6,689 nucleotides of DNA from Bacillota bacterium (GTDB taxonomy: Bacteria > Bacillota > Clostridia > Lachnospirales > Lachnospiraceae), in NCBI GenBank assembly GCA_017861355.1, contig JAGFXQ010000192.1:1-6689 (forward strand). The letters are read 5' to 3'. Positions 1 to 6,297 of this stretch are shown piece by piece; positions within the stretch are counted from its first letter, which is position 1; each line of letters begins with the position of its first letter. The notes beneath the pieces are model-generated. The model did not search any database and had not been told where the DNA came from. It worked only from the letters and a program-made list of their open reading frames with translations. The translations under genes were made by a program, and so were the position numbers.

Positions 1-80
1 CGGTTTAATCGAGGGAAAGCTAACGAACAGATTGCCCAACCCAGGCCAAAGGATAGAATAATGTATAGTAATCCGATCAT
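1..80 (-). CDS. N-terminal fragment of a membrane protein coupled to the glycosyltransferase
   Basis: An ATG at 80-78 overlaps the TGA of the glycosyltransferase gene (ATGA, four shared bases) and opens a frame that stays open to the left edge, giving 26 codons. The peptide starts MIGLLYIILSFGLGWAICSL, a hydrophobic stretch that would be a first membrane helix or signal anchor. The purine-rich GGTGAGAAGA just upstream could serve as ribosome binding site, and the overlap suggests translational coupling. In this context, a GtrB/CsbB-like glycosyltransferase followed directly by a membrane protein, it could be the large multi-helix partner (GT-C or YfhO-like) that uses the lipid-linked sugar. 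That is inference from gene order only; the fragment is too short to assign a family. Confidence 0.6.
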   Translation of the reverse strand, partial: MIGLLYIILSFGLGWAICSLAFPRLN

Positions 81-1054
81 TTCTTCTCACCGCCTCGGAT
101 ACATTTTGAAATCAGATATCTGGGTCTGCCTTTTACTTCCTTATAAATCTTTGTCAGGTAGATTCCGATCATACCCAAACTTATCATAATTGAGCTGCCG
201 ATAATTAGCTGCAACAGAATCACTGTAGTAAAGCCCGATAAGGCTTGTCCTGAAAAATACATATAGAGTGTCTGCACTCCGAGTACGATAGCACCAAGAA
301 ACATTAAGATGCCAAGAACGGTAATACAATGGAGCGGTACTGAAGAATAGGAGGTTATCGCATTGATTGCAAGTCTCATAAGTCGAAGTAAAGACCATTT
401 GGTTTTTCCGTTTACGCGATCCGCCACTTCAAAACTGATCTGCTTCCGGTCAAAACCAAGCCATGCAGACATTCCTCGAAAGAAGATAGCTCTTTCCGGC
501 ATTTCCTTCCAAGCTTCCAAAACCTTACGATCCATCAGCTTAAAATCAGATGCTTGTCCCAGATTAATATCCGATGTTTTGTAGATGATATAATAAAATG
601 CTTTTGCACATAGCTTATAAATTATATTTTCTTTTCCTCTGGAGCTTTTGATGCCTTCAACCACATCATAGCCTTCTTCCCTCCATGCCTTAACCATCTC
701 AGGAATTAGTTGCGGCGGATGTTGCAGATCACTGTCCATCACAAGTATCATATCTCCCTGTGCATACTCCAGTCCTGCGCAAAGGGCAGATTCCTTTCCA
801 AAATTACGGCTTAACCGAAGCGAAGTGATATGTTCATTCTCCCCTGCCATCTGCTTCAATTCCAGCCAGGTGTCATCCTTAGAGCCGTCGTCAATCAGCA
901 CAAATTCATAGGGTAGCTGATGATCTATCAGCACCTGCTCGATAACCCCGATAGAATTCCTGATGTGGCTGCCTTCCTGATATACCGGAATAATCACAGA
1001 GAGCTTTGACTCAGTTGTTCTATTCTGACTAATGACCTTCTCCAGCTTTTCCAT
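77..1054 (-). CDS. Family-2 glycosyltransferase, polyprenyl-phosphate sugar transferase type (GtrB/CsbB/DPM1-like)
   Basis: Encodes 325 residues. An N-terminal GT-A catalytic domain is followed by two C-terminal membrane helices, the architecture of enzymes that move a sugar from a nucleotide donor onto undecaprenyl or dolichyl phosphate at the inner face of the membrane. Visible motifs are VIIPVYQEG (residues 20-28), the nucleotide-binding DDGSKDDT (55-62), RNFGKESAL (83-91), the metal-binding DSDLQHPP (107-114) and QASDFKLMDR (167-176). The segment RVNGKTKWS (213-221) precedes helices at about 243-266 and 276-302, and a basic KGRPRYLI tail follows. Length is typical for the family. The ATG is preceded by AAGAGGT at a suitable distance (about 1060-1066), and a promoter-like element lies upstream at 1133-1161. 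The sugar is not predictable. It overlaps the next membrane gene by four bases, so the two probably act in one pathway of cell-envelope glycosylation (inference). Confidence 0.92.
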   Translation of the reverse strand: MEKLEKVISQNRTTESKLSVIIPVYQEGSHIRNSIGVIEQVLIDHQLPYEFVLIDDGSKDDTWLELKQMAGENEHITSLRLSRNFGKESALCAGLEYAQGDMILVMDSDLQHPPQLIPEMVKAWREEGYDVVEGIKSSRGKENIIYKLCAKAFYYIIYKTSDINLGQASDFKLMDRKVLEAWKEMPERAIFFRGMSAWLGFDRKQISFEVADRVNGKTKWSLLRLMRLAINAITSYSSVPLHCITVLGILMFLGAIVLGVQTLYMYFSGQALSGFTTVILLQLIIGSSIMISLGMIGIYLTKIYKEVKGRPRYLISKCIRGGEKK

Positions 1055-1116
1055 GTCCTACCTCTTTATGTTAGAATTATAATTATTTTACTCATTTATA
1101 TTGCGCTTTCCTACCC

Positions 1117-1142
1117 CGCTTATATTCTATTTAGTATAAGCG
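1117..1142. repeat. Inverted repeat over the glycosyltransferase -10 box
   Basis: CGCTTATA at 1117-1124 and its exact reverse complement TATAAGCG at 1135-1142 are separated by ten bases. The right arm contains most of the -10 hexamer of the predicted promoter, so it could be an operator. It could also form a weak hairpin in RNA, but neither side has a strong T tract, which argues against a terminator. No binding protein can be named. Confidence 0.5.
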
Positions 1143-1161
1143 AAAAACCATATATTAACAA
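1133..1161 (-). promoter_or_regulatory. Candidate sigma-A promoter for the glycosyltransferase gene
   Basis: Read on the minus strand, TTGTTA (1161-1156, four of six to TTGACA) is followed by exactly 17 bases and then TATACT (1138-1133, five of six to TATAAT). The predicted start lies near 1126, leaving a leader of about 70 bases before the ATG. The glycosyltransferase is about 180 bp away from recG, so its own promoter is plausible. The -10 box is embedded in an inverted repeat. Confidence 0.6.
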
Positions 1162-1234
1162 GCTTTTGTTTCTTTCCGCCGGTTGTAAATCGATGTCGAA
1201 TAGGGTATTTTGGAACCTTTCCAGGATCAGTTCT

Positions 1235-3271
1235 CTATAAAGTATTCGAATTACGATTCAGGATATGCTCCTCCAGATAAGGGTTCTTCTCAAAGATACC
1301 ATCCACTTCCTCATCCTTCAGACTTTTCACTGCTTCTGCTGCCACCTTGAGGATACTGGCATCATTATAGATATCACCCAGCTTAAAGTCCATATCTCCG
1401 CTCTGACGAATTCCAAAGATATCCCCGGGGCCACGCAGCTTAAGATCCTCGCTGGCAATAAAGAAGCCGTCATTCGATTTATTCAGTATCTCAAGACGCT
1501 CCCAGGCATCCTTACTGCTGCTTCCGCAGACAAAGATGCAATAGGACTGGTGCTTGCCACGTCCGACACGCCCTCTGAGCTGATGGAGCTGGGCCAGTCC
1601 GAACCGCTCCGCATTCTCTACCATCATAACCGTTGCATTCGGCACATTGACCCCAACCTCGACTACCGTAGTGGATACCAGAACCTGGATCTCTCCTTCT
1701 GCAAAGCGTTCCATAACCTCATTCTTATCCTTGGGTTTCATCTTGCCATGCAAATATTCCACCGAAATCCCGGTAGGTAGCTCTTCCTGGAGTCGCTGTG
1801 TATATTCCATTACGTTCTCTGCTTCAACTTCTTCACTTTCTTCTACCATAGGGCAGATGACATAGGACTGTCTACCTTCCTCAACCTGCTTTGCAATAAA
1901 TCGATATGCCTTGGGTCGATAGTTTGTATCCACCACACAATTTTTAATCGGTAATCGTTGTGCCGGAAGCTCATCTACGATAGAAATGTCCAAATCACCA
2001 TACAGGATAATTGCCAATGTCCTTGGAATGGGCGTCGCACTCATAACAAGAACATGAGGATTACCACCTTTATTCATCAAGGCTTCCCTCTGTTTTACAC
2101 CAAAACGGTGCTGCTCATCCGTGATTACCAGGCCAAGACGGTCGTATTCTACCTTTTCCTGTATTAAAGCATGTGTACCTATTATTATATCCGTTTTATG
2201 GGACTTGATCCGTTCATACGCCTCTCTCTTTTCTTTCGCCGTCATGGAACCTACCAACAGGCTGATCGAAAAGCCGAATTGTCTTGCGATATCCTCCAAG
2301 GATCTGTAATGCTGCTTGGCAAGAACCTCGGTTGGAACCATGAAGCAGGCTTGACAACCATTCTTCACTGCCATAATGAGAGCGAGGATCGCCAGTACCG
2401 TCTTACCGGAACCAACATCACCCTGAATCAATCGGTTCATCACATATTCACTCTGCAGATCCTGCCGGATCTCCTGCCATACTCTTAGCTGTGCCCCGGT
2501 CAAGGAGTATGGAAGGCTCTGAATTAGTTCTTCACATTCCTCACACACCGTCATCCGATACTCGGACAGTGATACTGTCTTCTTTGCTTTGAGCTTACGA
2601 AGAGCAAGGGAATATAGAAAGAATTCATCAAAGACAAGTCTCTGTCTTGCTTTCATCATACTGTCCCGGTCCTTCGGAAAATGGACCTCTTTGATGGCCT
2701 TGGTCCGGTCCATCAGTTGATATTCCTTTGCAACCGGCTTCGGAATATAGTCCTTTGCAAGGTCAATCTCGGACAGAACCTGCTTGATTGACTTGGAAAT
2801 CATCGTATTGGTAACTCCCTGGGTCAAGGGATAGATCGGTTGCATTATCTTAAGAAGTTTATAATAATTCTCTCTCTCATAGATTCCGGGCTGTTCCATA
2901 ACCAGAACCCCATTCTTACGAATCACCTTGCCACGGAAAATATAATGATATCCACTATGAAGGGTCTTCTGCAGAAAAGGCATATTGAACCAGGTGAGAT
3001 TCATAACTCCGGACGCATCCTTCACCTGAACACTCACGATCTGAAGATTCCTTATTCTTTTAATCTTGGGAGTCATCGTGATGGATGCTTCAATCGCCAT
3101 CGTAGCACCCTCTGCGATCGAGGAAATCATCACCGGTCGTTCAAACTCTTCGTATCCTCTTGGATAGTGCTCCAGAAGATCCTGCACTGTCTCGATCCCA
3201 AGCTTATAGAAAAGCTTCTCTGTCTTCTCTCCTATTCCCTTGATTACTTTTATCTTGTCATTCGCTTCCAA
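1235..3271 (-). CDS. recG: ATP-dependent DNA helicase RecG
   Basis: Encodes 678 residues, normal for RecG, the superfamily-2 helicase that remodels stalled forks and branched DNA. The N-terminal wedge/OB region (about 1-150) includes the helix-hairpin-helix-like IKGIGEKTEKLFYKLGI. The helicase core shows an LTGAQ motif (257-261), Walker A GDVGSGKT (284-291), the RecG-type DEQH box within DEQHRFGVKQR (385-395), SATPIPRTLA (411-420), LHGKMKPKDK (507-516), and STTVVEVGVNVPNA then QLRGRVGRG (533-572). The conserved C-terminal segment SEDLKLRGPGDIFGIRQSG (607-625) is also present. The start is TTG at 3271-3269: GGAGGTGG lies a few bases upstream and there is no usable in-frame ATG or GTG before it. 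Transcribed divergently from the GntR regulator. No convincing terminator follows the stop codon. Confidence 0.98.
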   Translation of the reverse strand: MEANDKIKVIKGIGEKTEKLFYKLGIETVQDLLEHYPRGYEEFERPVMISSIAEGATMAIEASITMTPKIKRIRNLQIVSVQVKDASGVMNLTWFNMPFLQKTLHSGYHYIFRGKVIRKNGVLVMEQPGIYERENYYKLLKIMQPIYPLTQGVTNTMISKSIKQVLSEIDLAKDYIPKPVAKEYQLMDRTKAIKEVHFPKDRDSMMKARQRLVFDEFFLYSLALRKLKAKKTVSLSEYRMTVCEECEELIQSLPYSLTGAQLRVWQEIRQDLQSEYVMNRLIQGDVGSGKTVLAILALIMAVKNGCQACFMVPTEVLAKQHYRSLEDIARQFGFSISLLVGSMTAKEKREAYERIKSHKTDIIIGTHALIQEKVEYDRLGLVITDEQHRFGVKQREALMNKGGNPHVLVMSATPIPRTLAIILYGDLDISIVDELPAQRLPIKNCVVDTNYRPKAYRFIAKQVEEGRQSYVICPMVEESEEVEAENVMEYTQRLQEELPTGISVEYLHGKMKPKDKNEVMERFAEGEIQVLVSTTVVEVGVNVPNATVMMVENAERFGLAQLHQLRGRVGRGKHQSYCIFVCGSSSKDAWERLEILNKSNDGFFIASEDLKLRGPGDIFGIRQSGDMDFKLGDIYNDASILKVAAEAVKSLKDEEVDGIFEKNPYLEEHILNRNSNTL

Positions 3272-3285
3272 GGGTCCACCTCCAT
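3269..3285 (-). promoter_or_regulatory. Ribosome binding site fixing the TTG start of recG
   Basis: On the minus strand the sequence reads GGAGGTGGACCCTTG: a near-perfect Shine-Dalgarno followed by a short spacer and the rare start codon TTG. The in-frame codons just upstream read Asp-Gly-Gly-Gly-Pro and offer no start, and the nearby ATG is out of frame. Confidence 0.85.
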
Positions 3286-3314
3286 CGGATACATACTTCG
3301 TTCAAATCATCCTT

Positions 3315-3335
3315 TTTATTATAAACTATAATAAA
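3315..3335. repeat. AT-rich inverted repeat upstream of recG
   Basis: Nine-base arms TTTATTATA (3315-3323) and TATAATAAA (3327-3335) are exact reverse complements separated by AAC. It lies in the divergent recG/gntR interval over the candidate recG -10 box. It may be an operator or only a by-product of AT richness. Confidence 0.4.
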
Positions 3336-3345
3336 GGAATGGAAA
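3318..3345 (-). promoter_or_regulatory. Weak candidate promoter for recG within an AT-rich palindrome
   Basis: On the minus strand TATAAT occurs at 3323-3318, with TTTCCA (four of six to TTGACA) 16 bases upstream. It lies about 50 bases before the recG TTG, a reasonable distance. The -10 sits in the left arm of a perfect AT-only palindrome (3315-3335), so base composition alone could produce the match. A shifted alternative, TATAGT at 3330-3325, has no good -35. Confidence 0.35.
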
Positions 3346-3379
3346 AGGAAAAAAATATGAAATATTTTATAAACAGGTA

Positions 3380-3408
3380 TTGACAATTCTATTTCCATAT
3401 TGTATTAT
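3380..3408 (+). promoter_or_regulatory. Strong sigma-A promoter of the gntR-ABC operon
   Basis: A perfect TTGACA at 3380-3385 is followed by 17 bases and TATTAT at 3403-3408 (five of six to TATAAT). The predicted start near 3415 falls inside the adjacent inverted repeat. The leader to the gntR ATG is about 75 bases. This is the best promoter match in the window. Confidence 0.85.
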
Positions 3409-3428
3409 TGTATTAACCACTTAATACA
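3409..3428. promoter_or_regulatory. Probable operator for the GntR/YtrA regulator
   Basis: TGTATTAA (3409-3416) and TTAATACA (3421-3428) form a perfect 8+8 inverted repeat around CCAC. It begins at the base after the -10 box and covers the predicted transcription start. GntR-family operators are usually short palindromes with outer GT/AC bases, which this repeat has. Its placement before a GntR gene suggests direct autorepression of the regulator and the ABC genes. Binding is inferred, not shown. Confidence 0.65.
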
Positions 3429-3491
3429 GTAGTACAGACGAGGTGAAATAGAAACTGGCGCATATAGCCAACATTGAAAGGAGTTGTAAGA

Positions 3492-3863
3492 ATGCAATGG
3501 GAACTTGATTCAGAACGACCTGTTTATATTCAGCTAATTGAGCAGATACAGGCAGGAATTATATCCGGTGTATTCAAACCCGGCGATAAACTTCCATCCG
3601 TAAGAGATCTGGCTGCAGAAGCAACCGTCAATCCTAATACCATGCAGAAGGCCTTATCCGAACTGGAGCGCATCGGTCTTGTGTATGCTAATCGGACCAG
3701 CGGAAGGTTCATCACATCCGATGAAGGGATGATCGCGAAGCTGAAAGGTGAATCGGCCAAAGAGCAGGTTATTGATTTTATTGAACGTATGAAACTAATC
3801 GGTTTTAGTCCGGAAGAGACATTAGCCTTAGTAACCGACATTGTTAGAAACGGTAAAAGGTAA
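3492..3863 (+). CDS. GntR-family transcriptional regulator, YtrA subfamily
   Basis: Encodes 123 residues: an N-terminal winged helix-turn-helix with only a short C-terminal helical tail, the size and layout of the YtrA subfamily. Family features are RPVYIQLIEQI (9-19), FKPGDKLPSVRDLA (28-41), the recognition-helix region VNPNTMQKALSELERIGLV (46-64) and the wing RTSGRFIT (68-75). The tail of about 45 residues is expected to form a dimer rather than bind a small metabolite. The ATG at 3492 is chosen because AAAGGAG at 3477-3483 sits eight bases upstream; an in-frame TTG at 3474 would overlap that site. It heads an operon with an ABC ATPase and permease, the usual YtrA arrangement, and probably represses it through the palindrome at 3409-3428. 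The inducing signal is unknown; relatives respond to cell-wall antibiotics. Confidence 0.93.
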   Translation: MQWELDSERPVYIQLIEQIQAGIISGVFKPGDKLPSVRDLAAEATVNPNTMQKALSELERIGLVYANRTSGRFITSDEGMIAKLKGESAKEQVIDFIERMKLIGFSPEETLALVTDIVRNGKR

Positions 3864-3951
3864 TGATAACCAAGATAGAAAATAGGGGAGCTTCCTATCC
3901 TACGATGAAAAGGTAGCAAGAATATCTTTTTATTGTCAGACATTAATTTAA

Positions 3952-3970
3952 GATGCTGAGAGAAAGCATC
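3952..3970 (+). repeat. Small hairpin adjoining the ABC ATPase ribosome binding site
   Basis: GATGCT (3952-3957) and AGCATC (3965-3970) can pair around a seven-base loop. The Shine-Dalgarno GGAGGT begins three bases after the stem, at 3973. The hairpin could affect ribosome access or protect the RNA after processing, but a six-base stem can also occur by chance. Confidence 0.35.
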
Positions 3971-3986
3971 ATGGAGGTATAATAGT

Positions 3987-4685
3987 ATGAGTGCAATATT
4001 AGAGTGTAAGTCACTAACCAAAAAATTTACGACTCTCACCGCTCTCTCCAATGTGAATTTAACTCTGGAGCGTGGTCGTATCATCGGACTTCTGGGTCCG
4101 AATGGCAGCGGAAAGACAACAATGATTAAACTAATCAATGGATTGCTGGTTCCCACTTCCGGCACTATTCTGGTGGACGGCAAAGCCCCGGGAACCGATA
4201 CGAAGAAGATCGTATCTTACTTACCTGAGAAGACCTATCTTCCTGATTGGATGAAGATATCCGATACCATCGAATTCTTCCATGATTTTTATCCGGATTT
4301 TGATTCAAAGCGTGCGAACGAGATGCTTGACCGCTTACATCTGGATGCAAGTCGTCGTATGAAGACCCTATCTAAAGGAACGAAAGAAAAGGTACAACTG
4401 ATTTTAGTAATGAGCCGCAACGCTGACCTCTACTGCCTGGATGAACCAATCGGTGGAGTTGATCCGGCTGCCAGAGATTATATCTTGAATACCATAATTT
4501 CTAATTACAACGAAAATGCTACCGTACTGATCTCCACTCACCTGATCGCTGATATCGAGAAGGTGCTCGATGAGGTTGTCTTTATCAAGGATGGAACGGT
4601 TACTCTTCATTCCTCTGTCGAAGATATCCGTACAAAGGAAGGAAAATCGGTTGATACTTTATTCAGGGAGGTATTCAAATGTTAG
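3987..4685 (+). CDS. ABC transporter ATP-binding protein (YtrB/BcrA-like)
   Basis: Encodes 232 residues, one nucleotide-binding domain that would sit on the cytoplasmic face of the partner permease. Walker A is GPNGSGKT (37-44), Walker B YCLDEP (149-154), the D-loop GGVD (156-159) and the H-loop ISTH (182-185). The signature reads LSKGTKEK (128-135) instead of LSGGQ. The Q-loop position reads SYLPE, with glutamate (81) where glutamine is classical; similar variants are familiar in drug- and bacitracin-export-type ATPases. The start is supported by GGAGGT at 3973-3978. A gap of 123 bases separates it from the regulator gene, while its last seven bases overlap the permease gene, pointing to coupled translation. 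Likely an exporter or envelope-stress module; the substrate cannot be read from sequence. Confidence 0.95.
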   Translation: MSAILECKSLTKKFTTLTALSNVNLTLERGRIIGLLGPNGSGKTTMIKLINGLLVPTSGTILVDGKAPGTDTKKIVSYLPEKTYLPDWMKISDTIEFFHDFYPDFDSKRANEMLDRLHLDASRRMKTLSKGTKEKVQLILVMSRNADLYCLDEPIGGVDPAARDYILNTIISNYNENATVLISTHLIADIEKVLDEVVFIKDGTVTLHSSVEDIRTKEGKSVDTLFREVFKC

Positions 4686-5464
4686 GAAAATTATTAAAGC
4701 ATGAATTCAAAGCAACGGCCAGATTATTATTACCAATCTATCTGGTACTGTTCGTTCTTACAATTGTAGATCGCATCGCATTAAGCATTGATTTTCGAGG
4801 AGCCTTAAATGTCATTCCGGGCTTTGCTACTATGGCCTATGTCATATCGATCGTAACGATTGCAGTAGTATCCTTAGTTATAATCGTATTACGATTTTAC
4901 AAGAATTTAATGACAGATGAAGGTTACCTGATGTTCACATTACCGGTGAAACCCTCTCAGTTGATTAATTCAAAGCTTCTTGTCTCTATGTTCTGGAACC
5001 TGGTCAGTTTTCTCCTGATCATAGCATCCTTGTTAGGTGTCTTCCTTACCAGAGAGCGTTTTGGATTATTAAAGGATGGCATACGTATGGTTCTTAACGA
5101 AATGGGCAAGGAGTTCGGAACCTTCAATATGACATTACTCACCATTGAATTTATTGTACTGGTGATTATCGCACTAATTAATAACATCCTTATTATCTAT
5201 GCATCCATTGCAGTTGGTCAGTTATTTAACGGTCATAAGGTACTTGGTTCCTTTGCCGCTTATATCGGCATCAGCACAGTATTACAGATTGTAGTAACCG
5301 TTGCCTTAATCACTTTAGGAGCGTTATTCCACAAATCCTTTGAGGAGATCAGTGCACTGCCTCAGATTGTATTCCCGCTCACCATCGGCTTTACCATTAT
5401 TGCGAATGGATTATTCTACTGGGGAACAAACTTTATCTTTAATAGAAAACTTAATCTGGAATAG
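4679..5464 (+). CDS. ABC transporter permease subunit
   Basis: Encodes 261 residues with about six predicted membrane helices, near residues 15-31, 48-71, 104-124, 152-178, 190-215 and 228-248. A cytoplasmic loop after helix 2 carries RFYKNLMTDEGYLMFTLPV (72-90) followed by KPSQLINSKLL, a motif familiar from Firmicute permeases encoded beside YtrA/YtrB-type genes. The N-terminal MLGKLLKHEFKATARLLLP, an amphipathic basic stretch before the first helix, is also typical. AGGGAGGT at 4665-4672 places the ATG, which lies inside the end of the ATPase gene. With a single permease the active transporter is probably a homodimer with two ATPases (inference). Transcription ends at the hairpin about 50 bases downstream. 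Confidence 0.9.
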   Translation: MLGKLLKHEFKATARLLLPIYLVLFVLTIVDRIALSIDFRGALNVIPGFATMAYVISIVTIAVVSLVIIVLRFYKNLMTDEGYLMFTLPVKPSQLINSKLLVSMFWNLVSFLLIIASLLGVFLTRERFGLLKDGIRMVLNEMGKEFGTFNMTLLTIEFIVLVIIALINNILIIYASIAVGQLFNGHKVLGSFAAYIGISTVLQIVVTVALITLGALFHKSFEEISALPQIVFPLTIGFTIIANGLFYWGTNFIFNRKLNLE

Positions 5465-5513
5465 TACCCACGAATCACAAGTACTTTTGAAGTGTCATGA
5501 TATACACAAAAAG

Positions 5514-5566
5514 CTGGGGTATTGCTTTCGGCATCCGGATACTCGGACCTCTAAGCAATACCCCAG
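5514..5566. terminator. Bidirectional Rho-independent terminator between convergent genes
   Basis: CTGGGGTATTGCT (5514-5526) and AGCAATACCCCAG (5554-5566) form a perfect 13-bp stem. On the minus strand the stem is followed by CTTTTTG, a canonical uridine tract; on the plus strand by TTATTTTA, which is weaker but usable. It lies about 50 bases after the permease stop and about 30 bases after the DUF1653 stop on the opposite strand, so it suits both. The 27-base loop is long and contains a small nested TCCG/CGGA pairing. Confidence 0.9.
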
Positions 5567-5595
5567 TTATTTTACTCATTAATTGTTGCAATAGT

Positions 5596-6240
5596 CTAAC
5601 GCAATCTTTTATCTTCAAAGCGACACATCGCCTGCAGACAAGTGATTAATCCCTGAATTCTCTGATCCAGCGGCCCTTCATCCACAGCACAATCCAAAGA
5701 TACTGCCATATCGTTGATTAACCGATCATTCATATGTTTTCGATTCGATGTAATCACCTCAAGTTTTTTATAGAAGGACTCCGCATCCAGGAACTTCAGA
5801 AGAACTTCATTTACACTTTCACTCTTTGGCTCATCCTTTTCTGCCGGAACACTTTCACTCTTTGGTTCAACCTTCTCTGTCGGAACACTTTCACTCTTCG
5901 CTAATGCTCCGTATTCTATGTTATCATAGCTGATTTCTTTCTGAGCAGTAGAGACGTTCGGTATAGTTTCTACCTGTTCCTGTTTCATTTCTTTCTGCCC
6001 CAGTGGCGTCCATAATTCAAAACGATACTTCTGCTGTACCTCCGGATACTTCACATGGTCTACTTCACTTAAGAAGCTGTCCAGAGGTCTGATATAGCAC
6101 TTATAATCTCCGTATAACGCCTGATAAACCACCACTTCTTCCCTGGTATCCGCATGGGTCGCAACCGTAATCACTTGATAAGGCTTGTTCTTAAAATGAT
6201 TATATAGCTGCCCTGGCTTTGGCATTCTATCTCTTTCCAT
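5596..6240 (-). CDS. DUF1653 domain protein with repeat linker and C-terminal helical region
   Basis: Encodes 214 residues of unknown function. Residues about 7-74 match the DUF1653 pattern: PKPGQLYNHFKNKPYQVI, then a THADTREEVVVYQALYGD segment, then IRPLDSF and a closing YRFE. The linker (about 82-144) is polar and carries a 12-residue repeat, KSESVPxEKxEP, twice plus a partial third copy. The C-terminal 70 residues are rich in charged and leucine residues with three cysteines, and look helical; I do not recognise this part. No signal peptide or membrane helix, so probably cytoplasmic. The start is set by GGAGGA (6252-6247) six bases before ATG 6240. A longer GTG-start frame would begin inside the terminator at 6298-6326 and is rejected. 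It is probably transcribed alone, between two terminators. Confidence 0.85.
   Translation of the reverse strand: MERDRMPKPGQLYNHFKNKPYQVITVATHADTREEVVVYQALYGDYKCYIRPLDSFLSEVDHVKYPEVQQKYRFELWTPLGQKEMKQEQVETIPNVSTAQKEISYDNIEYGALAKSESVPTEKVEPKSESVPAEKDEPKSESVNEVLLKFLDAESFYKKLEVITSNRKHMNDRLINDMAVSLDCAVDEGPLDQRIQGLITCLQAMCRFEDKRLR
5812..5898 (-). repeat. 36-bp in-frame tandem repeat in the DUF1653 gene
   Basis: The plus-strand word ACACTTTCACTCTTTGG begins at 5813 and 5849, with a slightly diverged copy at 5885, so the period is exactly 36 bp. It encodes KSESVPTEKVEP, KSESVPAEKDEP and KSESV. Near-identity at DNA level suggests recent duplication or slippage; the copies are contiguous coding sequence. 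Confidence 0.9.
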
Positions 6241-6262
6241 CTCATATCCTCCAACAGAATGA

Positions 6263-6268
6263 ATTATA
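6263..6268 (-). promoter_or_regulatory. Possible -10 box for the DUF1653 gene
   Basis: A perfect TATAAT on the minus strand lies between the upstream terminator and the ribosome binding site, where a promoter is needed if the gene is independent. No good -35 hexamer is found at 16-18 bases, so this is a positional suggestion only. The leader would be very short. Confidence 0.35.
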
Positions 6269-6297
6269 AAGCTATTCACTTGCCATAAATTTTGAAA

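Noticed and set aside
1211..1223. TGGAACCTTTCCA hairpin after recG as a terminator
   Set aside because: The stem is only five bases with a three-base loop, and on the minus strand it is followed by AAAATA rather than a T tract.
1265..1780. 171-residue plus-strand open frame
   Set aside because: It lies entirely antisense within recG and its translation resembles no family.
3474..3491. TTG start for the GntR regulator six codons upstream
   Set aside because: It overlaps the AAAGGAG ribosome binding site that serves the ATG at 3492, and the added residues are not part of the conserved family N-terminus.
3955..3963. CTGAGAG resembling the conserved CTGAGA of a TPP riboswitch
   Set aside because: The other conserved thiamine-box elements and the pairing partners are absent, and the downstream genes do not suggest thiamine.
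3530..4183. 217-residue minus-strand open frame opposite the regulator and ATPase genes
   Set aside because: It runs antisense across two well-recognised genes and their gap, and shows no recognisable domain.
5812..5898. 36-bp periodic repeats as a possible CRISPR array
   Set aside because: The units are contiguous with no spacers, stay in frame, and encode a low-complexity protein linker.
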